A stretch of DNA of 64,000 nt from NCBI RefSeq assembly GCF_007655135.1, contig NC_045127.1, positions 27,198,199-27,262,198 on the forward strand, written 5' to 3'. This DNA is from Punica granatum. Taxonomy: Eukaryota > Streptophyta > Magnoliopsida > Myrtales > Lythraceae. This document shows positions 11,184-22,841 of this stretch, in pieces. The notes beneath the pieces were generated by a model, which worked only from the letters and a program-made list of their open reading frames with translations, searched no databases and was not told where the DNA came from. The position numbers were made by a program, and so were the translations under genes. How positions within the stretch are numbered: the first letter of the stretch is position 1; every line of letters starts with the position of its first letter.

Positions 11184-13559
11184 TCATTCATCACCTTCTT
11201 TCATTCGAATCTGGTGGTACCCACTCTTCAAATCAATCTTAGAAAATATAACGGAACCGTGCAATTCATCCAACATGTCATCTAATCGAGGAATGGGATG
11301 TCGATATTTTACCGTGATCTTGTTCACAGCTCTACAATCGACACACATTCTCCAAGTCCCGTCTTTCTTTGGAACAAGCAGAACAGGGACAGCGCATGGG
11401 CTCATACTTTCTCGAACATGTCCTTTGGCCAATAGCTCCTCAACTTGCCTCTGAAGTTCTTTAGCCTCTTCCGGACTACTTCGATAGGCCGGTCGGTTTG
11501 GAATAGGAGCTCCTAGAATAAGATCAATCTGATGCTCAATCCCTCTTATTGGTGGTAGTCCCTGCGGCATTTCTTCGGGAAAGACATCTTCGAATTCCTG
11601 CAAGAGAGAAATAGCAACACTAGGCAAAGTAGAGTCAAGGTCAGAAATAGAAAGATAGACCTCCTTGTACAAGAACAAGATCATCGATCTATTAGCCTTA
11701 TAAGCACCCTTAAGCTCTCTTTCTTTTGCATAAAAACTCAATTTCCTCTCCTTTTTTTCTGAACTCTCCATCTTTTCACTCTTGTTTTTCACATTCTCTC
11801 CACTTTCTTTTCTCTCAAGATCACTCTCTTTCTCTTTTTGTTTTTCAGCCACTTTTTCACTCTTCTCACTAAGAGACCTTTTAATTCGAATCTGATCCTC
11901 AAACACTTGAGTCGGTGTCAAGGGTGCAAGTGTTACTTTCTTCCCGTCCTTTACAAATGAATATCGGTTTCTATACCCATCATGTATCACTCTCCTATCG
12001 AACTGCCATGGTCTCCCGAGCAACATATGGCTAGCACTCATTGGTACAACATCACAAAGAACCTCATCCCGGTACTTTCCAATACAGAGGGACACAAGAA
12101 CCTGTTTATTTACCTTCACTTCACCGCATTCATTCAGCCACTGGAGTTTGTACGGCTTGGGATGTTTTTGGGTATGCAAACCGAGCTTGTCTACCATCAA
12201 CTTGCTGGCCACATTCACGCAACTTCCTCCGTCAATAATCAACCCACACACACGATCCCTCACATGGCAACGAGTGTAGAAGATATTCTCCCTTTGCACC
12301 TCATCACCATCCTCTCTAACTTGAACATGTAGGGCTCGCATGATAACTAAGGCTTGACCTTCAACCACATGCTCAATGTCACTAGCATCTTCGAGTGGAT
12401 GCATGGAATCACTATCTTCTTCTTCTTCAGTCTCGATATCCCCACTCTCCATCATAATCATGATCCGCTTGTTTGGACATTGGGAAGCAATGTGACCTGA
12501 GCCCAAACAACGAAAACATTTGATATCACGATTTCTTTGAGGTTCAGAAAAAGTTTTACCCTTATCCTTGTTGTTGGTTTGGGTCTTGTAGGTGTCTCCC
12601 TTTGGCTTATAATCAGTCTTCTCGTCCGGTTTCATCGAAGAACCCCACTTCGATCTCCAAGACGCTGAACTAGAAGCTTCTACCTTTGAAGATGTTCGAC
12701 CCCCTCTCTTGAGCTGCCTCTCAACCTTCATGGCCATGTGTACCACGTCGTCAATCTCCACGTAATGTTGCAGCTCAACTACATTGGCAATCTCCTGATT
12801 AAGGCCACGGATGAATCGAGCCATGGTTGCTTCTCGGTCCTCCTCAACATTAGCACGTATCATGGCTATTTCCATCTCCTTGTAATAATCCTCCACCGAC
12901 TTGGTACCTTGCTTCAGACTTTGCAACTTCAAGTGCAAGTCCCGATAATAATGGGCAGGAACAAACCTTCTTCTCATTACTGCTTTCATTTCCTCCCAAG
13001 TGTCAATACGAGGCTCACGATTCCTGCGTCTACTCACAGTTAATTGGTCCCACCAAACAATGGCATAATCGGTGAAAGCAACTGCATCCAATTTAACTTT
13101 CTTTTCCTCTGAATAATTATGACAATCAAACTCAAGCTCAACCTTCCTCTCCCATTCAATGTAAACATCGGGGTCGTTTTTACCTTGGAATGGAGGTATG
13201 ATCAGCTTAATTGAACCTGTGTTATGGTCCACGGCGTCTCTTCTCCGGTGCTCCCTACGAACGAAATGCCTTGGTCTGCCTCCTCTTCCTTTACCTCTCC
13301 TCCAAGTGGTATCGGAGGCCACTTCCTCTTCTTCATCATATGCTTCTTCATCAAAAGTATCAACGGATGGTTGTCGGTGGGGTCTCCTAATCCGTGGCAC
13401 GGGTGCAGGTTGAAGCCGTTCCAACCGTTCGTCTTGCCTATCCAACCTTTCTCGGAATTCACCGAAAACCATGTTCATGCGCTCAAACTGTTGTTGCATG
13501 GCTCGTAACATCATGTTCAGATCAGGTCCTCTGTCGTCTCCACTATTTTCCTGTGACAT
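11184..13559 (-). pseudogene. gag-pol: Element A gag, protease and N-terminal reverse transcriptase
   Basis: A 791-residue frame starts at an ATG (13557-13559, MSQENSGDD). Residues 20-60 form a charged helix and 110-280 a retrotransposon gag domain (VWWDQL, RRRFVPAHYYRDL). The CCHC zinc knuckle is at C348, C351, H356, C361. The aspartic protease motif is IIDGGS at 441-446, with DGG in place of the usual DSG/DTG. A Lys/Glu-rich linker spans 555-605. RT begins near 690 and carries [12 protein letters not shown]. It ends at a TGA in place of a tryptophan codon in the RT palm. Confidence 0.9.
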
Positions 13560-14214
13560 GATAAAATATGCAATTATAGGATTCTCACGCGCTCCTTCAC
13601 GTGTTTAGACTCAGCAAGATGCCACTCAAAACACTCGTGTTTTCACTCAAAATAGGCTTTTATCCTCTGATGTTCTCACACACTCTTGCCTTTTTCCTCT
13701 TTTAATTTCCTCTTCAAAGTTCTAGGGCAACTAATCAATCCGATCGCAAGGCGGAAAACGAGTTCAACCCGAACAACTTATAATATTAGATCCAAAGAAA
13801 ATGATATGACACAATCTGACCCAACGACGTAGTTTATGGATTGATAGAAGACACTGAGTACGGAAGAGCTACTATGGCAGGTCAACTTAACGCCAAGACG
13901 ATTAGAACACAAAGACAACAAATTGTGCAATAAATTCTTCGCCCATGAAGATAACAAATGGTGCTACGAACAACACCCAATGATACCTCCTTTTTTTCAC
14001 TTTTTCTTTCTTTCTTTTTTTTTTCCTTTTTTTTTTTTGCACTTTTTCTTTCTTCTTCTTTTTTTTTTGACGATTTAGATAGCTAAGATCAGATCAGACA
14101 AGATTAATGGAAAGGATAGAAATGAAAGCTATATCTAAAGATTCTAGAATGAAGAAAAAGAAAAGAACAAGGATAGATGAAACCTCGATTTAGAACTTAG
14201 GCTCTGATACCAAA
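13560..14214 (-). other. Element A leader between 5' LTR and gag
   Basis: No coding sequence. It contains a T-rich tract on the plus strand near 13990-14070 (A-rich in the element transcript) made of loose repeats of ctttttctttcttt type. The corresponding leader of element C has the same A-rich repeats at 43037-43125. Confidence 0.7.
14201..14212 (-). other. Primer binding site of element A (initiator tRNA-Met)
   Basis: The plus strand reads gctctgatacca, so the element strand is TGGTATCAGAGC, complementary to the 3' end of plant initiator tRNA-Met. It is two bases from the 5' LTR. Confidence 0.9.
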
Positions 14215-15002
14215 TGATGCGAACCCCACGAGACCTGCCGCAAGACACGACAACAAAGACTGGAAATCGAACCCGAATCGCCAATAGAGATTAAAAGGGA
14301 TGGAATACTGACCCGATGGTTATAGAAAACCAAGAACCAATATTATAAAGGAATGGAATATTGTCCCGATGGTTATAGAAAACCAAGAACCAATATTATA
14401 AATAGCCGAGAATTACAAGCATCCAAGCTTACAATCACGGAAGGTTGCCGAAGAACAACTTAGAGGAAAATTCTCACCAGTGTAGTCTGAAGTCCCTCTA
14501 ATCAGCTATTCAGCCTCCTTTATATAAGCCTAGGAGAATCTGGAAACTAATAAACTTGGCAACTGGAATATCTTTAGTTTCCTAAAACCGGAATTAATAG
14601 AGGAAACTAAATAAAGCCCCCCCTAGAATATTTGGCAGTCTTTTTATTCCTTATTCAGCATCTCTTGGCTTTCCTTATGCGTCTACTCTCATCTTAGATG
14701 GGCTATTGACCATCTCAAGACAAGTTAATTGGGTAAGGCCCTTTAGAGACCAATTCGAATTAGTCTCCTCTTGGCCCAAAAAACCCGCAAATGAGCTCTC
14801 CACAGCTTGCTGGATTTGTCTTGCCTTCGCTTGCGTGATTGGTCCACTCGGAACATGTAAGCCTCCGAGATGTTGTGCATCAGCTCCCTCTTCACGAATC
14901 CCACTTCCGAGCTCGTGTGCTTCAGCCCCATCATCGTGCCCACGATCCTCATCACGAAGTCCTTCCGACCTAAGCTCGTCGGTTTGACCCCGAGTCGTAT
15001 CA
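14215..15002 (-). repeat. 5' LTR of element A
   Basis: Starts tgatgcgaaccccacgag and ends gagtcgtatca, followed by TSD agagc. The ORF seen from 14675 to 15268 is the LTR copy of the pol tail read through into flanking L1 and is not a separate gene. Confidence 0.93.
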
Positions 15003-15244
15003 AGAGCCCCAGCTTGGCTTGAAGACTCCTCGGACCTATCCTTTACTTCTGCCTCTTCTCCCTCGAATTTACAAAGAGCGGTCCTCTCTCTCTTTCTCTC
15101 TCTATCGTTCTCAGGCCCTCTCTCTCTGTTTCCTCTATTTATTCTCTTGTTCTGCATCGTTTTCTTCTTCTTCCCCTTTCCCCCGTGAAACCAAACCAAA
15201 CAGACAAGGGAAAGGAATAAATAATTAAATACATGAATGATGTG

Positions 15245-18200
15245 TGTCAGCACCCAATTTCGGTCCATCGGCTCCAGGGGGGCAAAATTGTCATTTTTCT
15301 ATTTATCGCTTTTTAAAAAAAAAATTAATTAATTAATTAATAATAATAAAAATAAAATTTTAAAAAAATATATATATAAAAAAAAAGGAAAGGAAAGAAA
15401 AGAAAAAAATCTCGGGCAGGGCCGGGCAAGGCCGGGCAGCGTTGACCGGCTGCCCGTGACCCGCCGGCCCTAATTTAAAAAAAAAAAAAAAGATTCGGGC
15501 AGGCCGGGCAGGGGCCGGGCAGCGCTCGCCGGCTGCCCGCGATCCCCGACCTGCAAAGAACAGGAAATCGCGGATTTCCGCGATTTCCTCCCCAAATTGG
15601 CCGAAATCTCAAACAAAAATCGCAATTAAAGGGGGGGAAATCGAATTCGGGATGGACACAACAGAACCCAGAGGAAAAAAAGGAAAAATTGGCTCTCGTT
15701 TGAGAGAATTTGGAGATCGGTGCGATTCGGGACCGACGCCGGAAAATCGCGAAAACTCCCTCGATTCCGGCCGTTTCGACCTCGATGAAGTCCAAACCAG
15801 ACACCGCGTGGCCCAAGCGGCGCCCAGAGCTATCTCCCGCACCCTCTCGTGCCGTCGTCGCGGCGTCCAGAGGCGCGAATCGCCGCCCCCAGCCTCGCGC
15901 CGCCGTTGCGCCCCGATCCCGGCCACTATTCGGCTAACGGGCCATGGCCCATTTCTCTTCCTTTGCAGGCTCGGCCCATTCAGGCCCAAGGCGCTCCAGC
16001 CCGGCCCAGCTTCTCTTCCGGGCGGTTTCTCCTTCGGACCGGCCGACCGATCCGATCCAATCCGACCTGTTCGTCCGGCAGCTTTCGTATATTACAGAAA
16101 CGCCCCCAAACTTTTGGGTTAGGTAAAATCTCAACTTAGCGGCATGTTTTGGGCTTTATATTAAATATCATGCTTGCTTGAATGATGATGACATGAAATA
16201 ATTGCTTGTTGGTTGCATAGATTATCAAAATATGCCGAATCCGATTATTCTAATTTTCTGATTTGTTCCATTCTAGTCCTGCAACGAATTTTCATTTTTT
16301 TTCAATCCTGCCCAAATTCCCAAATCAATTTTAAGCCAGTCCCATGACATTTTCGATATTTTCATCACGTCCCTAATTTTTTCAGAATCAAATACTGCTT
16401 CAGCAAACTTTTGCATTTGTTTCAATTCAGTCCCTGGAGCATTTATTATTTTTTTAAAATCAGCCCTAAATTTCAAAATTCATTTCAAACATACTCTGGG
16501 CTATTTCATTATTTCTAGCACATCCTCCGAATTTTTTAGAATTTAAAATCGCTCCAGTAAACTTTTCAATATGTTTCAATTTAGTCCCTGCAACATTTCA
16601 GAATTAATTTCAAATAAACCCTAGCCCATTTTATACTTTCCCAGACATTCTCCAAATTTTATAGAATTTTAAAAAAAAATCATTCTCCAAATTTTTTTTG
16701 ATTTGTTTCAGTTTAGTCCTTGAAACCTTTTTCTGTTGCTTTATTAGTCCTTATTATTCTACATTATGTTGTTCAATCTTTATGCAAATTTTTTCGAGAT
16801 GACTGGAAATTAGAGTTTATCGGGCGATCTATTATTGATCGTTTCGACGGCTCGAAACCCAAAAAATAAAATAAAACATTCAGCAAATTTTAATTAAACT
16901 TAATGATTTCACCAATCGGGTAAACGGGACGTTCATTTGACTAATTAATTCACTCGACCTTAATAATTTTGCACGAATTGGTAATTAATCGGAAATACGC
17001 GTCGATAAATTGTAAATACGTGTTGATGCCTTCTTTTCAAAATTCGCAAATTTCATACTAAAATCTGAGACTCGTGATCCGATGTGACATGGACGTCTGG
17101 GAAGAACTTGCATGTTTTGACTCGAGGCCTCCTAATTTTAGGTAACTCAAGTCGGGGTGTGGAAATTCTTTTTAGATCACTTCCGGATAGATTGACCGTT
17201 TCTTTGACTCTTTTGGAGTTCTCGCATAACCCTAGAAGAATCAGGGAATCAGTCAGCGCCGATCACAGGCCGAGGTGGCCCGCATTGCGTAGTCTCTCTC
17301 TTTTCAAAAATAAATTTTCTATACAAAGGCAAAATGGCGTATTTACAATTTATTGTTATCTATGCATGATCTTGGGTAGTTAGATCGGGAATAACGGTTT
17401 AAGATACCAAAATTTGACTTAATCGCATACTCGGCCTAATAGAAAACATAATGGGGATAGCGGGTTAGGCACTAGGTTGTAGGGTTCTCATGTCAAAATC
17501 CACATTCTATAATAACTTATCATAATCAAAGTGTCACGATATATAACAATTTAAAATCAACCCACACATTCGAGACTTGATCACGGACACATACAGTCTG
17601 TCAGGTCCGGTCAATGATGCTGAATGCTACATGCCATTCCCGTCTTGCCTTTTGCTTGTTTTAGGGTAGGATTTGTATGCCAAGATTCCTCGGTTAATAA
17701 TCAATTAATCCACGTAAATTTGGTGATAACAAAACCCCATTTATTGTTTATTTGAGCTTGCTTGTTACATCTTTTGCACTTGATTGTATTGCGGATCGAG
17801 CCCGGTCCTTTAGGACTCGATTCACATTGGGTCTAACGCCCATAACCGACGATCATGGGGCCCAATGCCCTTATACACCGAGAGCGCACTTTAATTTCAA
17901 TTTCAGTCTTTTCAAACTACACGGTGAGCACGAGTGGAATAATAACCGAAATGCGAACCGACCGGATCCAATTGTTATAATTTGTATTTTATTTATTTGA
18001 GAGAACAATGTGAGGATTTATGTTGTATGTTTATTCATGTAAGAATCCCGGTCGGAGAGCAGACGGTCGGAGTGTTTCTTCGAATTTACGGTGTCAAAAC
18101 GCGTAAGATGAGCGGAACTTAATTAAGCGGTAATTAAATAAAAAATGGCAAGCCTAGACAAGCTAGAGTACCGATAGGGCATGCGAGATATAGGCTCGCA

Positions 18201-18447
18201 TGTAACAGAACCCCCGAATTCGGAACCTCGGGTTTCGCAGACCATATGCCTTAGCAATTAGGTGTACCCCGTACCCCTAGACCCGGGTAACTTGCCGGCC
18301 CTCGACTTTCGGGTCGTAAAATGGCAAGTGGCGGCTCTTTCTCACGTGCGTCCGTCGCGCGTCCCCGGGAAGGTGGATACTCCCAAGCCGCGTTGAATTT
18401 AGGCGCGCGCATGCGTGCCCCGACGAGATGAAATTCGGGTGCGCACA
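15245..18447 (+). mobile_element. Solo LTR (3203 bp), possibly Tat/Ogre-type, TSD atgtg
   Basis: Begins tgtcagcacccaatttcgg and ends cgggtgcgcaca, flanked by atgtg at 15240-15244 and 18448-18452. Removing it restores gaatgatgtgaatgctgagg as in the sister LTRs. GC-rich repeats (ggccgggcagcg, about 15414-15540) and a GC-rich block near 15840-16080 contrast with its AT-rich remainder. No PBS, PPT or pol is inside, so it is a solo LTR. The family is guessed from the start and end sequence only. The 156-residue ORF at 15652-16122 matches nothing I recognise. Confidence 0.8.
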
Positions 18448-18507
18448 ATGTGAATGCTGAGGCGGTGGAAATGAGGCATGCTGGGGAGACAGGAGGGAAA
18501 GGTTGAG

Positions 18508-18515
18508 CCACGTGG
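18508..18515. promoter_or_regulatory. G-box CCACGTGG in U3 of L1
   Basis: Perfect palindrome about 195 bases from the U3 end of L1. A second copy is at 8161-8168 because of the promoter duplication. Equivalent palindromes are found in L2, L3 and L4. Confidence 0.45.
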
Positions 18516-18577
18516 GGTCCATAGCACCACCACCTCTTTTTCTTTTTTTCTTTTTTGATGCTTCAAATATGTACGTA

Positions 18578-18610
<33 letters not shown>

Positions 18611-18977
18611 CACGCGCACTTATATAACATGTAAGTAAATGAAGCACATCTGCATATATATATATATATAAATAAACTATTTGCAATTAAAAATATCAGA
18701 TCTCACAATCTCCCCCACTAATAAAAATTTCGTCCTCGAAATTTGTTTATGCTATACCAGAAAATTTAGAGGATTAAGGGTTATAGCATCTTCAGGTCCC
18801 CATATCACCTCTGAACTGACTTTTCCAAACACCTTCATAGATCACCAAGCTTCCGCTGAGCCACTATAATACATTTGATGATATGAGCCCAAATCTTGTA
18901 GAATATCCAAATCTCCATCTCGAAAGCAACTCTAAGATTGTCGAGTTCGAATACCGAAAACTCTATCCAAAACCTAA

Positions 18978-19253
18978 TCAATAGAATTCATTCCATGTCG
19001 CTGGGATAAATAAACTGAAATAAACGCCAAATCTGTCTTGAGTGATCAAAGATTTGTATATGTCCCGGCTGATGGTAGAATTGGCTTCTCTAAATCTGAT
19101 AGCTTTTATAGTGGAATAATTATCCATGCCAAGGTAGGTACCTGATAGATATAATTTAGAATACCAGAAACCCTGCTGAATTATACAATGATGCCAAAGT
19201 AAAATTATTAATCTAAACAATAATAGAATCCCAAGATCCATGATGAAAACCAA
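18978..19253 (-). other. Conserved short ORF block in I1, function unknown
   Basis: A 91-codon frame includes YLGMDNYS, FREANSTISRDIYKSL and TQDRFGVYFSL. The last 55 or so residues recur almost unchanged in I4 (49051-49326) and in element D (58363-58569). I2 and I3 keep the frame but have a TAG in the GFWYS part. By eye the nucleotide match to D is about 95% here against roughly 80-85% in the flank. It resembles no retroelement protein known to me, so it may be a remnant or a cis-acting sequence. Confidence 0.35.
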
Positions 19254-20904
19254 GTAAGATCCCGTTGAATAAGCAGAGCAACAATTCTCTCAATCCCATC
19301 AGATCATTATCACGACAACATCAACCTTGACTGATTGCAGATATAAAGGAGAAAATAAACTAGGATCACCATTTGGTAGAACCGAAGAACGCAGGATGAT
19401 AGAGAACATTGAATAATTGATACTCCAGGAAATATCCCAATGAAATAAATCTAACAAATATGCTCAAAAGTCGCGGGAACTTCTCGAAAGAATACCTCTG
19501 AACTTGATCTGTAAAGAATCCTTGTGAACTCATGTCTATATAGCTGAGATATATCTTCACTCTGATATTTAACCGAATCCAATACTCATTTGGAGCTTGA
19601 GGAATAATTGATCATGACGCTGATTTAATGTGGAACTTGACCAATGGGGAACCTGAGGTGCTTCCCTCTACTCAAATCTTAATGTATTATAATAATTATG
19701 TATAGATTTCGAAAAGTATACTTAAGTCCCAAGCTTATTCTTTAACCAAGCACAAAGAAATTAATGAACATCAGCCTCTAAAAAATCTTAGCAATATGTT
19801 AGTGAAGTATTAAAAGTTTCTCATAAGTAAATAGGGCAATTAAGATTGAAACTAATCGAATAACTAGCATAACAACTAAACGAGGAAGTCACAATCAAAA
19901 CTCAAGCACATCTGCTTCCAATTCAATTCACCTTTGTTCTGAAGCCCCAATTTAGGTCTTGCCTTTCACTTCTTCAATTTAATAATCCACTAAATCAATC
20001 TATGAACAAGTCCCTCTCTTACTTAGTTCAGAGAAAAAGTAAAATTCCAATAAATTAATCATCTACTTTCCGATTTTATTCTTCGATTTGCTCATTCCAT
20101 CGAATTCGCAGGAATACACATTCAGACACAAGAAGAAATCAAATTGTTATCACATACACAACACTTCCATAGCAACTGATTTCAAGCCCAAATTACTACT
20201 TAAGGTCATTCTTTAAATTTTCAACTCCAATAAGTCTTCTAAACAATCAAAATAAAACACATAGCCTACGCTTTCTATTTATGGGTCTCATCTATCCTTA
20301 CTCCGCTTCAGATCGAATCGTTAACCAATTTATAGAGAAGGAACGTGATTTAAGAAAAAGGAGAACCTGATTAATAGGAACTCAGCACATACATCATATA
20401 ACAATAATTTAGCCAAAGGCAAAATCGAGTCTTCTTTATATATATATATATATATACCTTATCGTCAAGAATTCAATCAATCATACTTTTTCTGCTATTC
20501 TTAACCCCCAAATTATCCTTATCCGACTTTCTTCCTATTCTGAGCTCCTAATCAGCCTATCTATCACTTTGCTTCTTTCAAGAATAACAACCCTCTCAAA
20601 CATAAGTCAAGTCAACTTATAATTATACAAGAATATTAGTATACACGGCCAAAAGTCTATATTTTCATTGTTCACCAGAGAAAGAAGAAGATTACAAACA
20701 TGATAGCAATTATTTAATTCAATTGGAGATCCAAACAATATTCCGACAAACTAAATCAAATATACATGCTCAAAGAATCGCAAGAACTTCTGTAAAACCT
20801 GATATGCAAAACCTAATTTTTTTTTTAGTGATATTCCCAATCGTCAACTGCTTAATATCAATTTTTATATTGTGCAGCGCAAATGTAAATTTCAACAAGC
20901 AGAC

Positions 20905-21584
20905 TGATGCGAACCCCGTTGAACCCGTCGCGGAACCCAGCAACAATGATATGGAATCAAATCCCGGATCGTCCAAGATAGAGATTTCGAAAGGTGGAAT
21001 ATCGACCCCGTAGCTATGTAGAGCTAGAAACCAATATTATAAGGAGCTTAAGAACTACAAGTAATCGACTTGCAACCCTCGAAGCATAAGTTCAACAAGA
21101 ACAATTTAGAGAATATCTCTCACACAAGATAGTAAAATGGCAGAAAAGTTCTCTAAAAAATAACCTAGGGAGGAGCTTACAATGCTCTTGTAATCTGAAG
21201 ACAACTAAGGAAAGCAAGCATATTCTAAAAGGCATATTCCAACCAGATTTGGTGGCCATCTTCTGGAAGGCATATTCCAACTTGATAGAAGGCATATTCC
21301 AACCAGATTCGGTGGCTATCTTCTAGAAGGCATATCCAACCAGATTTGAGGTAGTTGTGGTCATCCTTTAATGCCCCGATGTGTACTGATGAGGTCCAGC
21401 ACTCTTGATGACCAAAATTAGCCCCGAGTCGACTTGTTCGTCTCTCGAACTGCGTGCCTCTTCCCGAATATGCGTCCATAAGTTCTGCAAGGCTTGCTCC
21501 AATTTCTTGGCACGTGCTCTGGTGACCGGTCCGGTAGAAATATGTAACTTGTCCTCATGCTCGGAGTCCGGCTCAACCCTATCA
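20905..21584 (-). repeat. 3' LTR of element B
   Basis: Runs from tgatgcgaaccccgttgaac to ggctcaaccctatca. Near 21225-21345 it has short direct repeats of aaggcatattccaaccagat (4-5 imperfect copies). It encodes the pol tail. Confidence 0.93.
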
Positions 21585-21688
21585 TTCCCCCCTTCTTCAA
21601 AAGGATTCGTCCTTGAATCTGCGCCCACATCGAAGGGAGAAAGATCAGAAACATTAAATGTAGAACTCACTTGATACTCTCCCGGCAA
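21368..21688 (-). pseudogene. pol: Element B integrase C-terminal tail
   Basis: In the same frame as the integrase part, after a TGA at 21746-21748. It contains [20 protein letters not shown], the end of the GPY/F-type module. It then crosses the PPT into the LTR and carries ITRAK-like GPVTRARAKKLEQ. There is no chromodomain. Confidence 0.8.
21585..21597 (-). other. Polypurine tract of element B
   Basis: Plus strand ttccccccttctt, so the element strand reads aagaaggggggaa and abuts the 3' LTR. Confidence 0.8.
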
Positions 21689-21745
21689 ATCGAGCTTGTA
21701 TGCATTGTCATTAATCTTTTCTAATACTTGGAATGGTCCATCTCC

Positions 21746-22831
21746 TCACGGATTTAGCTTTGATTTCCTTTGGCTTGGAAACCTCTCCTTCCTGAAATGA
21801 ACCCAAACCCAATCTCCCGGTTCGAAAGTGACATGCTTTCTTCCCTTGTTGGCTTGAGTGGCAGCTTGCTCGTTCTTGTGCAAGATGTGGTTCCTTGCTT
21901 CTTCATGGATCTTCTTCAAAAATTCTGCCTTACGCTTTCCATCAAGGCTAACAATCTCACAAATAGGCAATGGAATTAAATCCAATGGGGTTAGTGGATT
22001 AAAGCCATAAACAACCTCAAAGGGAGAAAACTTAGTAGAAGAATGCATGGCCCGATTATATGCAAACTCAATTAATGGAATGCAATCTTCCCAACTTTTC
22101 AAGTTCCTTTTAATAACAGCTCGCAGCAAAGTACCTAAGGTTCGATTTACAACCTCTGTTTGCCCATCAGCTTGTGGGTGGCAAGTGGTAGAAAACAATA
22201 GCTTTGTTCCCAATTTACCCCACAAAACACGCCAAAAGTGACTTAGGAACTTAACATCACGATCACTTACAATGGTTCTGGGAATGCCATGCAAACGCAC
22301 TACTTCCCTAAAGAAAAGGTCTGCCACATGAGTAGCATCATCCGTCTTCTTACAAGGAATAAAATGAGTCATCTTTGAAAAACGATCCACTACTACAAAG
22401 ATAGAATCCTTACCATTCTTAGTCCTAGGCAAACCCAAAACAAAATCCATTGATACATCAGTCCATGGATGACTAGGAATGGGCAAAGGCATGTAAAGTC
22501 CATGAGGTTGAACCTTAGACTTAGCTTTCTTACATGTGACACACCTAAGACAGATCCTTTCAACGTCTCGCTTCATATGTGACCAAAAGAAATGCTCTCT
22601 CAAAACATCTAAGGTCTTAGCCACACCAAAATGCCCCATTAAACCTCCCCCATGGGCTTCCCTAACAAGCAACTCTCGCATGGAACTTTGTGGAATACAT
22701 AGCTTGTTCTCACGAAACAAATACCCCTCATGCTTATAAAACTTGTCAAATGCCCCTTTTTCACATTCAGAAAAGACTTCCTTAAAATCATGATCATGCA
22801 AGTATAACTCTTTGATATATTCAAATCCCAA
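21746..22831 (-). pseudogene. pol: Element B integrase
   Basis: 361 residues hold the HHCC zinc finger ([10 protein letters not shown] ... [11 protein letters not shown]), the catalytic core with [13 protein letters not shown] and DGQTE, and the start of the GPY/F region. It is in a different frame from the RT/RNase H part because of a deletion near 22877. It ends at TGA 21746-21748, where A and C have an arginine codon. Core residues appear intact. Confidence 0.87.
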
Positions 22832-22841
22832 AAGCTTGGCA

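Larger units (their letters stand above)
8202..15002 (-). mobile_element. CRM-like Ty3/gypsy element A, complete but defective (6.8 kb)
   Basis: Two LTRs of 787 and 788 bp, PBS, PPT and a single long gag-pol frame are present, flanked by TSD agagc (8197-8201 and 15003-15007). Order on the minus strand is LTR, leader, gag, protease, RT, RNase H, integrase, LTR. The frame is kept throughout but has three nonsense codons. No canonical chromodomain follows the integrase GPY/F module, and pol extends into the LTR, as in CRM elements. The clade call is tentative. Confidence 0.88.
3251..18707 (-). repeat. L1: first LTR of the array, split by three insertions
   Basis: The LTR pieces are 3251-5479, 7672-8201, 15003-15244 and 18448-18707, the last ending ...gatctcaca. 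Compared with L2 it lacks about 277 bases at its primer-side end, where it is fused to the polypurine-tract side of LTR type a. The U3 part contains a roughly 337-base direct duplication (first copy 7834-8170) of the promoter-like region. Insertions are marked by 5-bp duplications gaaac, agagc and atgtg. Confidence 0.85.

Noticed and set aside
11982..12332. Antisense ORFs across gag-pol (also 44781-45131, 11107-11454, 45660-46007)
   Set aside because: They mirror the coding strand of element A and C pol and recur only because those elements are homologous.
14675..15268. 197-residue minus-strand ORF as an independent gene
   Set aside because: It is the LTR-encoded pol tail in the 5' LTR of element A read through the LTR edge into the flanking L1 sequence.
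15652..16122. GC-rich 156-residue ORF as a host gene
   Set aside because: It lies wholly inside a TSD-flanked LTR, overlaps open frames on the other strand and shows only compositional Arg/Pro/Ser richness.
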